The translations under genes were made by a program, and so were the position numbers. From JBFMFB01 sp040752115 (GTDB taxonomy: Bacteria > Pseudomonadota > Gammaproteobacteria > Burkholderiales > Sulfuricellaceae), in assembly GCA_040752115.1 (NCBI GenBank), contig JBFMFB010000007.1, positions 15,807-79,806 on the forward strand: a stretch of 64,000 nt of DNA, given 5' to 3'. The notes under the pieces are model-generated. The model had not been told where the DNA came from, made no database searches, and saw only the letters and a list, made by a program, of their open reading frames with translations. Shown here piece by piece: positions 8,186-18,054 of the stretch (position 1 is the first letter of the stretch; each line of letters begins with the position of its first letter).

Positions 8186-11100
8186 TCAGTGCACGGTGCG
8201 CTGCTTGACGAGGCGCTCGATGTGCCCGAGCAGTTCTTCTTCCTGGTAGGGCTTGCCCAGGTATTCGTTGACCCCCAGTTCCAGCGCGTGGTTGCGGTGC
8301 TTTTCCGCAATGCGGGAGGTGATCATGATGATCGGAGTCTGCGCGGTGCGCGGGTTGCCGCGCACGTTCTTGGTCAGCTCGAAGCCGTCCATGCGCGGCA
8401 TTTCGATGTCCACCAGCATGATGGCCGGCGAGGCGTCCTGCAACAGTTGCAGCGCATCCACCCCATCCTTCGCGGTGACGACCTGGTAGCCTTCACGGGC
8501 CAGCAGGCGGGAAGTGATTTTCCGCACCGTCAGCGAGTCGTCCACCACCATGACCAGCGGCGCCGCCGCGGCCGGTTTCATTTCCAGCGGGATTCCCGAG
8601 GCGGCGGCGACGGGGAGTTCCTGGCGGTGGGCCAGTTGCACCGGGTTGATGATCAGCACCACCCGGCCGTCCCCCAGCACCGTGGCGCCGGCCACGCCGG
8701 CCACGCGGGCGAGCTGCGGGCCAATGTCCTTGGCCACGACCTCGCGGTTGCCGGCTAGCTCGTCCACGTGGATCGCGGCGAGCTGAGCGCCGCTGTGGAG
8801 CAGCATGACTGGGGTGCGGAGCTGCGCTGCTGGCGCCTGTTCCTGGTTGCCCAGCAGCCGCGGCAGGTGGAACAACGGATAGCGCTTGCCCTGCCAGCGG
8901 ATTTCGTTCTGCCGGTAGGCTTCCGCCAAGGCATTGGGCTTGAGCTCTTGCACTTGGTCCACCATCGGTGCGGGGATGGCGTAGGTGGCGTTGCCGGCGC
9001 GTACCAGGACCACTTGGGTGACGGCGAGGGTTACCGGCAGGCAGATGCGGAATGTCGTGCCTTTGCCCGGCTCGGACGACACTTCGATGCGTCCGCCCAG
9101 TCCGGCGATTTCGTTGCGCACCACATCCATGCCGATGCCGCGCCCGGAAACTTGCGTGATTTCGGCGGCGGTCGAGAAGCCGGGGGTGAAGATCAAATTC
9201 ACGAGCTGAGCGGCGGTCGGTTCGTCCTCCGCCGGGAGCATCCCCTGCCGCGCCGCCGTGGCTCGGATCGCGGCCAAATCCAGGCCGGCACCGTCATCGT
9301 TCACCGTTAGCGTGATTTCATTGCCTTCCTGGTGCGCTTCCAGCGTGATTGCACCGATGTTCGGCTTGCCCGCCCGGATCCGCTCGGCTTCGCTTTCCAC
9401 GCCGTGGTCAACGGCATTGCGCAGCAGGTGCTCGAACGGCGCCGCCATTTTCTCCAGTACGCTGCGGTCCATTTCCACCTGGCCGCCCCTTATTTCCAGC
9501 ATCGCCCTTTTTCCAAGTTCCTTCGCCGTCTGGCGTACCATCCGGTGGAGCCGCTCGGAAATGCTCGCTAGCGGCACCATGCGGGCGCGCAGCAGCTCCT
9601 GCTGCAATTCCTTGGTCATGCGCCCCTGCTGCAGCAGCGCCGCTTCGGCTTCGTCCGCGTTTTTCAGCAGACTCTGCTGCACGGTGAAAACGTCGTTGAC
9701 GCTTTCTGCCATCAGCCGTGTCAGTTCCTGGAGCCGGGTGAAGCGGTCGAATTCGAGGGGGTCGAAGATTTCCTCCGTTTCCCGGGTCTGGGCGTGCCTT
9801 GCCTGCATCTGGCTTTCCGCCTGGATTTCGATTTCGCGCAACTGGCTGCGCAGGCGGTTTACGCTGTCCGTCAGATCCAGCAGGGAGCGCCGGATTCCCT
9901 GTATCTCGCCGTCGAGCCGCGAGCGCGCGATGCTGACCTCCCCCGCCTCGCTTACCAGCCGATCCACCAGATCGGCGGATACCCTCAACATTGCTTTGAC
10001 TTTGCCTCCCGGAGCGGGGAAGGCTGCCGGCGCGGCGATTCCGGGCGACGCCTGCGGCGCCTGTTGCAGACCTTCCAGAAAGTCGCCGATCCGGTCGAAA
10101 TAGGTTTCGAGTTGGTCGAATAGGTCCGCGGGCGGTTCTTCCGCCTTCATTGCGGCCAACACCAGGGTTTCCATGGTGTGCGTCAGTTCGCCCAGGCGCA
10201 TGGCTCCGGCGGTGCGGGCGCTGCCTTTCAGGGTGTGCAGGTTGCGCTGCAGATTTTTGGGAGTTTGGGCATCGGCCGGATTTTCCCGCCATGCCCGGAG
10301 CTGGGCGCCGGCCAAGGGAAGCAGTTCCTGCGTTTCTTCCAGGAAAACGGGCAGCAGAGCCTCGTCGATGTCATCCCGGATGGCTGGCTGGGCGCGCCGT
10401 TCGATTGTTACGCCAGGAATCCCGGCAGCCGGGGCGGGCGCCGTTTTCCCAGCCGCGGTTTTCTTCTGCGCTCCTTGTGCCTTTTTCAGCATGGACTGCA
10501 ACGATCGGATCAGCTGTTTCGCCGGTTTGGGCATCGCTCCGCCGCTGATGGTCTGCACCATTTTGCCGAGCGCGGCGATGCTGTCGCCCATTACCTTGAG
10601 ATGCTTTTCCGTAGCCGGTTGCGGCCGTTCGAGAATTTCTTGCAGCCACTGCTCCAGGGCGTTACCAAGTTCCGCCAGCACTGGGAATCCGACGGTACGC
10701 GAAATGCCGCAGAGGGTGTGGGCCGCACGCATGAAATCGTGGCGGATTGGCTCATCCGGCCGAAGCCGCAGTCGTTCGAGCTCGGCCGCCAGGGTCGCCA
10801 GGTGCTGGCTGGCTTCGCCCATAAAAATACGGTACAGCTCTGCCGGCAAGGTCACGTCGCCGATCAAGACGCTGCTTGCGGCCGCGGGCGCTTCTTCGGC
10901 AGCCCGGAGCACTTCTTCGGTCTCCTGTTGCTCCGCCGCGGGAGCCCCCACGCCCGGGGGGGTGGGGCTTTCTTCCACCATCGGCACGACGCCTTCTTTC
11001 AGACGCTGGGCTTGCGCCAGCAGATCCTCGGCATGCACTTCCACCGAGCCGTCCGCCCTCAGCCGCGCGACCCATTGCCCGAAAGCGCCATGAGCCAGGG

Positions 11101-13372
11101 TAAGCAGCGCCAGCAGCTCCGGCGTGGCGCTTTTTTCCTCCTGCAGCCATTTGTTCAGCAGTTGCTCCACGCCCCACGCTACTTCGCCCAGCGCGTGCAG
11201 GCCGACCATACGTCCGCTGCCCTTGAGGGTGTGAAAGCTGCGCCGGATGGCGGTCAGCGCGTCGCGGTTCTGCAGGTCTGCACCACATATCTCAAGATTT
11301 TCCGCGACGGCCGCCAGCACTTCGTCCGCCTCTTCCAGGTAGGTTTCCAGAAGCTCTGCATCAACAGCCTCATCCGCTACCACAGCGGGCGCCGCGGCGG
11401 CTATTTCTGGTTCGGGCCGGGGAGATTCCAGCAGACGCAAATTGTCGGCCGCGTAGGCCTTCAATTCCGGATCGGCTACCAGATCTGCGTCCCTCTGTAA
11501 GGCTGCCAGCAGTTTGCACACGGTATCGTGCAGGTGAGCGTCCTCGGGCTTCCGCTGCCATTGGGCGAGCAGCTCCTGGATTTGGCGTTTCTGTTCCCTG
11601 AGGCTGGATTCGAGGCTGGCTTCCCGTTCGGCTTGCGCTGCCGTTTCGATGGCTGTGTCCGTAGCCATCGGCGGCTTTCCGGCGTATGCGGCAAGCCGGT
11701 TCAGCGCCGGGCGCAGGATTTGCGGGGCGTCGGGCTGTCCCCGCTGCACCGCTTCCACATAAAAACCCAGGCTGCTCAGCCCTTCGGCCACGAGCTCCAG
11801 CTCCTCCTGCTGCACCGCATTTTCCGGGCTGGCGAAGCGCTCGATCAGCGTCTCGCATTCATGGAGCAGGGCGGCTCCCTCCGCCAGTTCGAGAATCTTG
11901 AGGGCACCGCGGATTTGCCCCAGCAGCGGCGTTAGGCCTGACAGCTCGCTTCGCCGGCCGGGATCGCGGAAGAAAGCGTCCAGCACTTCCTCGACTTGCT
12001 GCAAATTGATCTGGATTTCCCGGCCAACCTGGGCGAGCAGCACTTTTTCCTGCGCCTTGCGGCTGATTTCGTCGAGCACCGGGATGCCGCCAGCCGCAAT
12101 TTCCCTCGCGTCGCCGCGGAAACTGGCGTCGAGCCGCCGGCCCTGGATTTCGGCCTGATTGACGAATTCATCGGTCAGGCCAGGGAAGTTGTCCAAGGCA
12201 TGTTCGACCAGCAGCAAAGCGGTTGCCATTTCCATCGTTGCCGATTCGGCGGGATCGGTGGTCAATCCGGCGGCGCTGTCGCGCATATGCCGCAACAATT
12301 CCTGCAGTGCCGGATTTCCCAGTGCGGCACATTTTTCCAGCAGCACACTTGCCTGGGTGCGGAATTTTTCCAGGCTGTTCGTGCTGCCCCCGCTGAATTT
12401 GAGCCAGGCTTCTTTCGCCGCGGAGAGGGTGTCGCGCAGTTCGCGCAACAGGGGAATGAAGCCATCTTCGGTTTCGAGCCGGGGTTCTTCTCCAGCTTGG
12501 GGCAGATAGGCATCCAGATCGAAAATCTGTTTTGCCTGCCTGATGCGCTCACTTGCCGGCTGGCCGCGCGCGATCACATACAGCGCTTCGCGCAACAGGC
12601 GCTCGGCTACCTTGGGGGAGCCCTCGGAAAGCCGTCGGATTTGCTGGTCGATCTGGCCGCATAGCAGTTTGATGCCGGGGTCGGCAGTGGCGCCTCCCGC
12701 CATCAGGCTTTCGATCAGGGCGACCATCGTCCACCAGAACGTGCGATGAGCCGGCAATGTTTGGGTGCGTTCGATAGCCTGCAAGGCCGCGTGCATGGCT
12801 GGAAGGCCGCCCTCGCCGTTGCCGCGCAGCCATTCCAGCAGGCCGCGCTGGAAGCGGGCGCGTTCCGTCTTGACGAGCCTGATCCGCTCGGTTTCGTCCA
12901 GCACCGGCATATCCGGGGATTTCGGGGCGCGTTCCGTCAGGTCCGGATAAAACAGATCAGATTCGGAAAATTTTTCCGCGCCGCTGGCTTCCCGCAAGCT
13001 TCGGTATATCGGGTAGAGTCTGAGCGGCACATCCGGCTGGCCGTTCAGCAAGCCCTCCAGGTAGCGCGACAGGGTAGTCAGGGCGGCGTCAGCCAGCTCC
13101 AGGGTTTGGGCGGAGGGGGGGATTTCCTGTCTATCCAGCGCTTCGACCACCCTTTCCGCGGCTTCGCTAAAGCGCGCCGTGCCTTCCAGCCCGACCATCT
13201 GGATCGCTCCCGTTACCTGATGCAAATGAGTCGAGCAAAAGCGGAGAGGAGTGGGGTCGGCGGTGTTGCCGGCGAATTGCGCCAGCTTTTCCCGAGCCAG
13301 TTGCAAGGCTTGGTCTATCTCGCCTTTGACCCAGGTAAGAGGGCCGGTATCGAATTCGGTCAGCGCGCTCAC
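8186..13372 (-). CDS. chpA: ChpA/PilL-type hybrid histidine kinase of type IV pilus chemotaxis
   Basis: This very large (1728 residue) CheA-like kinase is the core of the Pil-Chp pathway, which controls twitching and pilus-dependent surface responses. Visible domains, in order: a degenerate N-terminal Hpt-like helical region (HLHQVTGAIQMVG near residue 50), long helical linkers, a canonical Hpt with FHTLKGSGRMVG (about 712), a divergent Hpt with HTLCGISRTVG (about 884), and a second canonical Hpt with HTLKGSARTAG (about 1044). After these come the dimerisation region, the HATPase domain (HLLRNAVDHGVE near 1313, DDGAGLD, GRGIGMDVV), a CheW-like domain, and a C-terminal receiver (VVDDSLTVRK, phospho-acceptor in LVDIEMPRMDG near 1654). 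P. aeruginosa ChpA has more phosphotransfer domains, so this is a shorter version. It is last in the pilGHIJ-chpA operon, 10 bp after pilJ. No cheB- or cheR-type gene follows. Confidence 0.95.
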   Translation of the reverse strand: MSALTEFDTGPLTWVKGEIDQALQLAREKLAQFAGNTADPTPLRFCSTHLHQVTGAIQMVGLEGTARFSEAAERVVEALDRQEIPPSAQTLELADAALTTLSRYLEGLLNGQPDVPLRLYPIYRSLREASGAEKFSESDLFYPDLTERAPKSPDMPVLDETERIRLVKTERARFQRGLLEWLRGNGEGGLPAMHAALQAIERTQTLPAHRTFWWTMVALIESLMAGGATADPGIKLLCGQIDQQIRRLSEGSPKVAERLLREALYVIARGQPASERIRQAKQIFDLDAYLPQAGEEPRLETEDGFIPLLRELRDTLSAAKEAWLKFSGGSTNSLEKFRTQASVLLEKCAALGNPALQELLRHMRDSAAGLTTDPAESATMEMATALLLVEHALDNFPGLTDEFVNQAEIQGRRLDASFRGDAREIAAGGIPVLDEISRKAQEKVLLAQVGREIQINLQQVEEVLDAFFRDPGRRSELSGLTPLLGQIRGALKILELAEGAALLHECETLIERFASPENAVQQEELELVAEGLSSLGFYVEAVQRGQPDAPQILRPALNRLAAYAGKPPMATDTAIETAAQAEREASLESSLREQKRQIQELLAQWQRKPEDAHLHDTVCKLLAALQRDADLVADPELKAYAADNLRLLESPRPEPEIAAAAPAVVADEAVDAELLETYLEEADEVLAAVAENLEICGADLQNRDALTAIRRSFHTLKGSGRMVGLHALGEVAWGVEQLLNKWLQEEKSATPELLALLTLAHGAFGQWVARLRADGSVEVHAEDLLAQAQRLKEGVVPMVEESPTPPGVGAPAAEQQETEEVLRAAEEAPAAASSVLIGDVTLPAELYRIFMGEASQHLATLAAELERLRLRPDEPIRHDFMRAAHTLCGISRTVGFPVLAELGNALEQWLQEILERPQPATEKHLKVMGDSIAALGKMVQTISGGAMPKPAKQLIRSLQSMLKKAQGAQKKTAAGKTAPAPAAGIPGVTIERRAQPAIRDDIDEALLPVFLEETQELLPLAGAQLRAWRENPADAQTPKNLQRNLHTLKGSARTAGAMRLGELTHTMETLVLAAMKAEEPPADLFDQLETYFDRIGDFLEGLQQAPQASPGIAAPAAFPAPGGKVKAMLRVSADLVDRLVSEAGEVSIARSRLDGEIQGIRRSLLDLTDSVNRLRSQLREIEIQAESQMQARHAQTRETEEIFDPLEFDRFTRLQELTRLMAESVNDVFTVQQSLLKNADEAEAALLQQGRMTKELQQELLRARMVPLASISERLHRMVRQTAKELGKRAMLEIRGGQVEMDRSVLEKMAAPFEHLLRNAVDHGVESEAERIRAGKPNIGAITLEAHQEGNEITLTVNDDGAGLDLAAIRATAARQGMLPAEDEPTAAQLVNLIFTPGFSTAAEITQVSGRGIGMDVVRNEIAGLGGRIEVSSEPGKGTTFRICLPVTLAVTQVVLVRAGNATYAIPAPMVDQVQELKPNALAEAYRQNEIRWQGKRYPLFHLPRLLGNQEQAPAAQLRTPVMLLHSGAQLAAIHVDELAGNREVVAKDIGPQLARVAGVAGATVLGDGRVVLIINPVQLAHRQELPVAAASGIPLEMKPAAAAPLVMVVDDSLTVRKITSRLLAREGYQVVTAKDGVDALQLLQDASPAIMLVDIEMPRMDGFELTKNVRGNPRTAQTPIIMITSRIAEKHRNHALELGVNEYLGKPYQEEELLGHIERLVKQRTVH

Positions 13373-13382
13373 GGCGGAATGC

Positions 13383-15515
13383 TCAGGAAAGCTTGAAGCC
13401 GGCTACCGAACTCCGCAAGTCGGTCGCCAGGGTGGCCAACTGGCCGATCGAAACCGTCGTCTGTTTGGTGCCTTCCGTCGTCTGCTTGGTGATGCCCTGG
13501 ATTTCCTGCATATTTTCTACCACGAGGGCGGCGGTGCCGGTCTGATGCTGGGTGGCTTGGGAGATGGATTCGATCAGCTCGGCCATATTGTGGGAAACCC
13601 GGCCGATTTCGCCCAGCGCCTTGCCGGCCGCGTCGGACAATTTGGTCCATTCGATCACGCCCTGGGTACTTGTTTCCATGGCCGCGACGGTGTCATGGGT
13701 GTCGGTCTGAATGGTCTTTACGATAGCGCCGATGCGCTTGGTCGCTTCGCCAGAGCGTTCCGCCAGGCGTTGCACCTCTTCCGCCACTACCGTGAAGCCC
13801 CGGCCGGCCTCGCCTGCCGAGGCTGCCTGGATGGCGGCGTTCAGCGCCAGGATGTTGGTTTGCTCGGTGATGTCGGAAATCAGTTCCACGATTTCGCTGA
13901 TCTCCTGCGAGCTTTCGCCCAGGCGTTTGATCCGTTTCGACGTTTCCTGGATCTGCTCGCGGATCTGGTTCATGCCGGAAATGGAGTTTTGCACCGCCGC
14001 GGCGCCCTTTTCCGCGGCTTCTAGAGAGTGCTTCGCCACCTTGGCGGCTTCCGCCGCATTGGCCGATACCTCCGTGACGGATTGTGCCATTTGCGTCACT
14101 TGCGCGCTCGTTTCCTCGATGTCTCTGAACTGCTCGTGCGCGGCCTCCAGTAAGCGGTTCGATATGGCTTGCGCCTGCTGGGAAGCATGCGTGACCTGCT
14201 CGCTGGTTTTATTGATTTCCCTGACCAGGCCGGACAGTTCGTCAATGGTGAAGTTGATGGAGTCCGCGATGGCTCCGGTGATGTCTTCAGTCACTTTAGC
14301 CCGCACCGTCAGGTTGCCTTCGGCCAGATCGCCCATCTCGTTCAGCAGCCGCAGAATGGCTTCCTGATTGGTTTTGTTTTCCCGCTCGTTCTGGAGGGCG
14401 ACACGCTTGGCTTCATTGATGTTTGCCATACCGAGCAGCATCAGGCTTGCTCCCGCCAGCACGGCGAATAACGCGGCCAAGGCCAGCATTCCCTTGTCTT
14501 CGGCCAACCGTTGGTAGTCGGCGGTCAGCTTCCAGGTGGTTTTCAGGAGTCCGTCGCTCCCCGTGAAGATGGCCCGGCTGGCTTGTTTGGCATTAACCAC
14601 GTCCTGCATGTGCTGCAGAATCTTGCCGACATGGCCCGAAAATTCCTTGAACACTTCTTCCATTTCTCCCAGCTTTTGCCGGGTGGTGGCATCGGCAGTC
14701 GCGGACAAGCGCAATTCCGCACTGCCGTGGGCCAGTCCTTCGAGCGTTTCGCGGAAGGTGTTGGCATCCTTGCCGAGCTGGAACGACGTTTCAGGGGCGA
14801 TGACATCGCTGGCGAGCAGGATATTGGCATTTTTCGCCATCCGTTGGCTCAGCATCCGCAATTGTCCGACGGTCGCCACCTCATGCGCAGCGGCGCCGGC
14901 CTGGATTTTCAGTGCCACGAGCTGGTCGGCGAGTTCCAGCAACCGGGTATTGGTGCGGTTAATGGCCGCCACCCCGCGGTCGAGGTCGAGCAAATTGGTT
15001 TGCTGGGTCAGGATCATGGAAATCCATTTTTCGGTGGGTTTCCACTGTTTCAGGTCCAGTTCTTTCAGCGCCGGCTGGATCGAGGACGGCGATGGGGGCA
15101 GGCTTTCCCCGCCCTGAATCAGGATTCGCAGGTCCTTGCCGAACTGATCTTCGCTTTCCTTGAGCTGCCTGAACGCTGCGGAATTGCCGAGAGCCGCTTG
15201 CTGCGCGCCTTTGGCGATCCGCTGGGAAAGCATCTGCATTTCAGTGGAGATCGTCAGATATTCTGCGTTGCGTCCGACTTGGACGGCGTAATAGCCCAGG
15301 GCCGACAGCGTGAGCCCGGAGAACGCCACCAGCAGGGTGGCCAGAATGAGATACTGCCTTCCGATGGGCAGGTGGCCGATAAGCGGGACGCGCCTAGGTT
15401 CCTTGTCGGTCAGCGCGCGGCTTCCTTGCATGATAAGCATGGTGTTTGGCGCTGCTGTCCGGCTGGCTGCCGTGCTTCCGCGTAAAGACTTGAGACCCGG
15501 TAGTTTGAATGCCAT
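13383..15515 (-). CDS. pilJ: PilJ, type IV pilus methyl-accepting chemotaxis protein
   Basis: This 710-residue transducer feeds the ChpA kinase. A cytoplasmic N-terminal tail precedes the first transmembrane helix (YLILATLLVAFSGLTLSALG, about residues 51-70). A periplasmic region has two related PilJ-type repeats (around EMQMLSQRIAKGAQQ and QLRMLSQRMAKNANI). The second helix is LALAALFAVLAGASLMLLG (about 342-360). A HAMP-like segment and the signalling domain follow, with the highly conserved hairpin tip around GEAGRGFTVVAEEVQRLAER. No obvious CheR-docking pentapeptide ends the protein (it ends SVAGFKLS). It lies between pilI and chpA in the same operon. Confidence 0.96.
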   Translation of the reverse strand: MAFKLPGLKSLRGSTAASRTAAPNTMLIMQGSRALTDKEPRRVPLIGHLPIGRQYLILATLLVAFSGLTLSALGYYAVQVGRNAEYLTISTEMQMLSQRIAKGAQQAALGNSAAFRQLKESEDQFGKDLRILIQGGESLPPSPSSIQPALKELDLKQWKPTEKWISMILTQQTNLLDLDRGVAAINRTNTRLLELADQLVALKIQAGAAAHEVATVGQLRMLSQRMAKNANILLASDVIAPETSFQLGKDANTFRETLEGLAHGSAELRLSATADATTRQKLGEMEEVFKEFSGHVGKILQHMQDVVNAKQASRAIFTGSDGLLKTTWKLTADYQRLAEDKGMLALAALFAVLAGASLMLLGMANINEAKRVALQNERENKTNQEAILRLLNEMGDLAEGNLTVRAKVTEDITGAIADSINFTIDELSGLVREINKTSEQVTHASQQAQAISNRLLEAAHEQFRDIEETSAQVTQMAQSVTEVSANAAEAAKVAKHSLEAAEKGAAAVQNSISGMNQIREQIQETSKRIKRLGESSQEISEIVELISDITEQTNILALNAAIQAASAGEAGRGFTVVAEEVQRLAERSGEATKRIGAIVKTIQTDTHDTVAAMETSTQGVIEWTKLSDAAGKALGEIGRVSHNMAELIESISQATQHQTGTAALVVENMQEIQGITKQTTEGTKQTTVSIGQLATLATDLRSSVAGFKLS

Positions 15516-15578
15516 GGTTGTTCCCGTTGTGTCGCTTTGCGATGGCTGCTTTCCGGCGGTGGTCGGGGTCGCCTGCCG

Positions 15579-16097
15579 TCAAATTCCTATCTGCAAGAAG
15601 GCCGGGGTGCTGACCAGCGCCCGCATGTCCAGCACCTTCCATGTCTGCCCCTCAGGGTCGGCGTATTCGGCGGCAACCCAGGGCGGCAGGGTGTTGTTGC
15701 CGGTGCCGGGCTGCATTTGCTCGGGATTGCGCAGCCCGAGGAGGCGGCTGACGATCAGCCCGGTATTTACCATGAATTTCGGATTGGCCAGAAGCAGTCT
15801 GCGCTCAGGGCCGGGTTGGGCGGGGACGCCGCATGTGAAGGCGGAGAGATCGACGATGCTATAGAGATTGCCGCGGATATTTGCCACGCCGGCGAACCAC
15901 GGGTGGGTCAGCGGCACTGCCGCCAGTTCAGGCAGTGGCACCACTTCGCTGATTTCCTCCAGATCCACCAGCCAACGTTCAGTGCCAGCCAGGATGCCGA
16001 GTTTTGATGGATTCTGGCCATGTTCTTTGCCGGACAAGCCCTGCAGCTTGGCTACGACGCTTTCCTGGAATTCGCGCAGGCTGATTCTTTTTGCCAT
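15579..16097 (-). CDS. pilI: PilI, CheW-like coupling protein
   Basis: This 172-residue single-domain CheW-type adaptor should link PilJ to the kinase ChpA. The CheW fold is supported by RWLVDLEEISEVVPLPEL near residues 42-60, PWFAGVANIRGNLYSIVDLSAF near 66-87 and a C-terminal WKVLDMRALVSTPAFLQIGI. The gene order pilG-pilH-pilI-pilJ-chpA matches the pilus chemosensory cluster of Pseudomonas. It is separated by 32 bp from pilH and 63 bp from pilJ, so it is probably part of one transcript. Confidence 0.93.
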   Translation of the reverse strand: MAKRISLREFQESVVAKLQGLSGKEHGQNPSKLGILAGTERWLVDLEEISEVVPLPELAAVPLTHPWFAGVANIRGNLYSIVDLSAFTCGVPAQPGPERRLLLANPKFMVNTGLIVSRLLGLRNPEQMQPGTGNNTLPPWVAAEYADPEGQTWKVLDMRALVSTPAFLQIGI

Positions 16098-16129
16098 TCA
16101 GACTCCCGGCCGGGCAATATTTCCGGAAA

Positions 16130-16495
16130 TCAGCCGAGTGCGGCGATTTTTTTCAGCAGCACGTCTTGTGTCACCGGTTTGGTGACATAATCCCTGGCGC
16201 CTTGGCGCATGGCCCATATTTTGTCGGTCTCCTGTCCCTTGGTCGTGCACATGATGACGGGGATATGTCTGGTTTCATCGTCTTTGGTGATGGCACGAGT
16301 CACCTGGAACCCGTTGAGTCCCGGCATGACGACGTCCATCAGAATCAGGTCGGGTTTTTCCTGTTTGGCCATTGCGATGGCTTCTTCGCCGTTCTCCGCC
16401 ATGATGACCTGATATCCCCGATTGGTTAGGATTCCTCCCAAAAAATGCCGCTCGGTAGGGGAGTCGTCCACTACCAGGATCTTGTTGATAGCCAC
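16130..16495 (-). CDS. pilH: PilH, single-domain response regulator
   Basis: This CheY-like receiver probably opposes pilus extension or acts as a phosphate sink in the Chp pathway. The chosen GTG start at 16495 is preceded by GAGGAAG at a good distance and gives a 121-residue protein, the usual PilH length. An upstream ATG at 16519 would only add eight residues. Receiver residues are present: the acidic pair in VVDDSPTE, the phospho-acceptor Asp in LILMDVVMPGLNGF, Thr in MCTTKGQ and Lys in YVTKPV. It lies 20 bp after pilG. Confidence 0.93.
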   Translation of the reverse strand: MAINKILVVDDSPTERHFLGGILTNRGYQVIMAENGEEAIAMAKQEKPDLILMDVVMPGLNGFQVTRAITKDDETRHIPVIMCTTKGQETDKIWAMRQGARDYVTKPVTQDVLLKKIAALG

Positions 16496-16515
16496 GGATG
16501 CTTCCTCTTCAAAAT

Positions 16516-16917
16516 TCATCTTTCGTGATGGGCGGCCATGTGCTTCCTGATACCTTGCAACAGGCTTTCCTTGGTAAACGGTTTGGTAAGATATTCGTCC
16601 GAACCCACCATTCTGCCGCGCGCGCGGTCAAAGAGACCGTCTTTGCTGGACAACATAATCACAGGGATATTTTTGAATTTCGGGTTTTTCTTGATCAGCA
16701 TGGTGGTCTGATAGCCGTCCAGGCGCGGCATCATGATATCGACGAAGATGACGTCCGGCTGGTGATCGGCAATCTTGGCCATGGCATCAAACCCGTCCTC
16801 CGCCAGAATCACTTCGCAGCCGGCCTTGACCAAGAAAATTTCAGCGCTGCGGCGAATGGTGTTGCTGTCGTCAATCACCATTACCTTGATTCCGGCCAGA
16901 TTGCTGTCCTCGTTCAC
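16516..16917 (-). CDS. pilG: PilG, single-domain response regulator
   Basis: This is the first gene of the Chp operon. The CheY-like receiver (133 residues from the GTG at 16917) has the acidic pair in VMVIDDSNTIRRSAE, the phospho-acceptor in IFVDIMMPRLDGYQ, Ser in MLSSKDG and Lys in YLTKPFTKE. The GTG is preferred over the ATG at 16977 because CAGGAGAA sits just upstream and family members begin near this point. In Pseudomonas PilG promotes pilus extension and works with PilH as a pair of outputs from ChpA. The region between pilG and the divergent thiD (291 bp) contains no gene that can be supported. Confidence 0.93.
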   Translation of the reverse strand: MNEDSNLAGIKVMVIDDSNTIRRSAEIFLVKAGCEVILAEDGFDAMAKIADHQPDVIFVDIMMPRLDGYQTTMLIKKNPKFKNIPVIMLSSKDGLFDRARGRMVGSDEYLTKPFTKESLLQGIRKHMAAHHER

Positions 16918-17208
16918 CTGCCATTCTCCTGGCTTTCTATGCGCACCAGAAAACCCGCGCTGGTGCGGAATTTTCACCCTGGGTCAGGGCGTGCTGTTGT
17001 CCGCATAAAATAACTGCACTAAGGGAAGAAAGCAATATTTTGTGTGCTCTAGGCCGGAACTCGTCCGCGAAGGCTCCCCGCAGGGCGCGGAGCAGCTCTG
17101 ATCTTATGTGGATGCGATTTTTAGGGTAAAATTCATATTTTTTATTCTGAATAAGCAGATGTGGCGACGGTTGCGCCGCCATTCCGGCTGCTTGCCGAAA
17201 GCACCATC

Positions 17209-18054
17209 ATGCCCGAATCCCCCCCGATCGTCTTGACCTTCGCCGCCACCGACCCGAGCGGCGGCGCCGGCCTGCAGGCGGATATTCTGACCCTATCCAG
17301 CATGGGGTGCCATGCCCTTTCCGTAACCACCGCCGTTACCGTGCAGGATACGCTGGGCGTGGAGGATATATTTCCGCTCGATAGCGAATGGGTGGTCGAC
17401 CAGGCCCGCAGCGTTCTGGAGGATATGCCGGTGGACGCCTTTAAAATCGGCATGCTGGGCAGCGTCGAGAATATCGCCGCAATCGCGGGGATTGTTGCCG
17501 ATTACCCTGATATCCCGCTGCTGCTCGACCCAGTGCTGGCTTCCGGTCGGGGGGACGAGCTGACATCGGAGGACATGTTGGCCGCGATGCAGGAGTTGCT
17601 GATTCCACAAGCCACTTTGATCACGCCGAACAGCCTGGAAGCGCGGCGGCTCGCCCTGCAAGAGGGCGAGGATGAGGGCCGGCTGACCCTGCCAGAGTGT
17701 GCGCAGCGGCTGCTGGAGATGGGGTGCGAATACGTGCTGATTACCGGCACGCACGAAAACACGCCGCAGGTGATCAATACCCTTTATGGCGAGAAGGGCG
17801 TGTTGCGCAGCGATGCCTGGCAGCGCCTGCCAGGCAGCTACCATGGTTCGGGCTGCACCCTGGCTTCGGCGATTGCTGCTTCGATTGCGCACGGACTGGA
17901 TATCCCCGATGCCGTCAAGGAGGCGCAGGACTTTACTTGGCACGCATTGCATGCGGCCTTTCGACCGGGGATGGGGCAGCATATCCCCGACCGCTTGTTC
18001 TGGGCCCGCGAGGAGGCGGCGGAGGAAGCTGCCGAAGATGCAAGCAGCGATTAA
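17209..18054 (+). CDS. thiD: Hydroxymethylpyrimidine/phosphomethylpyrimidine kinase ThiD
   Basis: This ribokinase-superfamily enzyme phosphorylates HMP and HMP-P for thiamine pyrophosphate synthesis. The ATG at 17209 gives a 281-residue protein starting MPESPPIVLTFAATDPSGGAG, with the nucleotide/substrate-binding start FAATDPSGGAGLQADI. Later motifs are DPVLASGRGDEL, TPNSLEAR, the ATP-site LITGTHEN and the catalytic anion-hole segment GSYHGSGCTLASAIAAS. The C-terminus is acidic and Ala/Glu-rich. The gene overlaps thiE by 17 bp, so translation is probably coupled. thiD-thiE-hemL read as one operon, divergent from pilG. Confidence 0.95.
   Translation: MPESPPIVLTFAATDPSGGAGLQADILTLSSMGCHALSVTTAVTVQDTLGVEDIFPLDSEWVVDQARSVLEDMPVDAFKIGMLGSVENIAAIAGIVADYPDIPLLLDPVLASGRGDELTSEDMLAAMQELLIPQATLITPNSLEARRLALQEGEDEGRLTLPECAQRLLEMGCEYVLITGTHENTPQVINTLYGEKGVLRSDAWQRLPGSYHGSGCTLASAIAASIAHGLDIPDAVKEAQDFTWHALHAAFRPGMGQHIPDRLFWAREEAAEEAAEDASSD

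Noticed and set aside
16918..17208. Rubredoxin or another small gene between pilG and thiD
   Set aside because: A rubredoxin gene is common at this place in relatives, but no CxxC-type frame is present on either strand.
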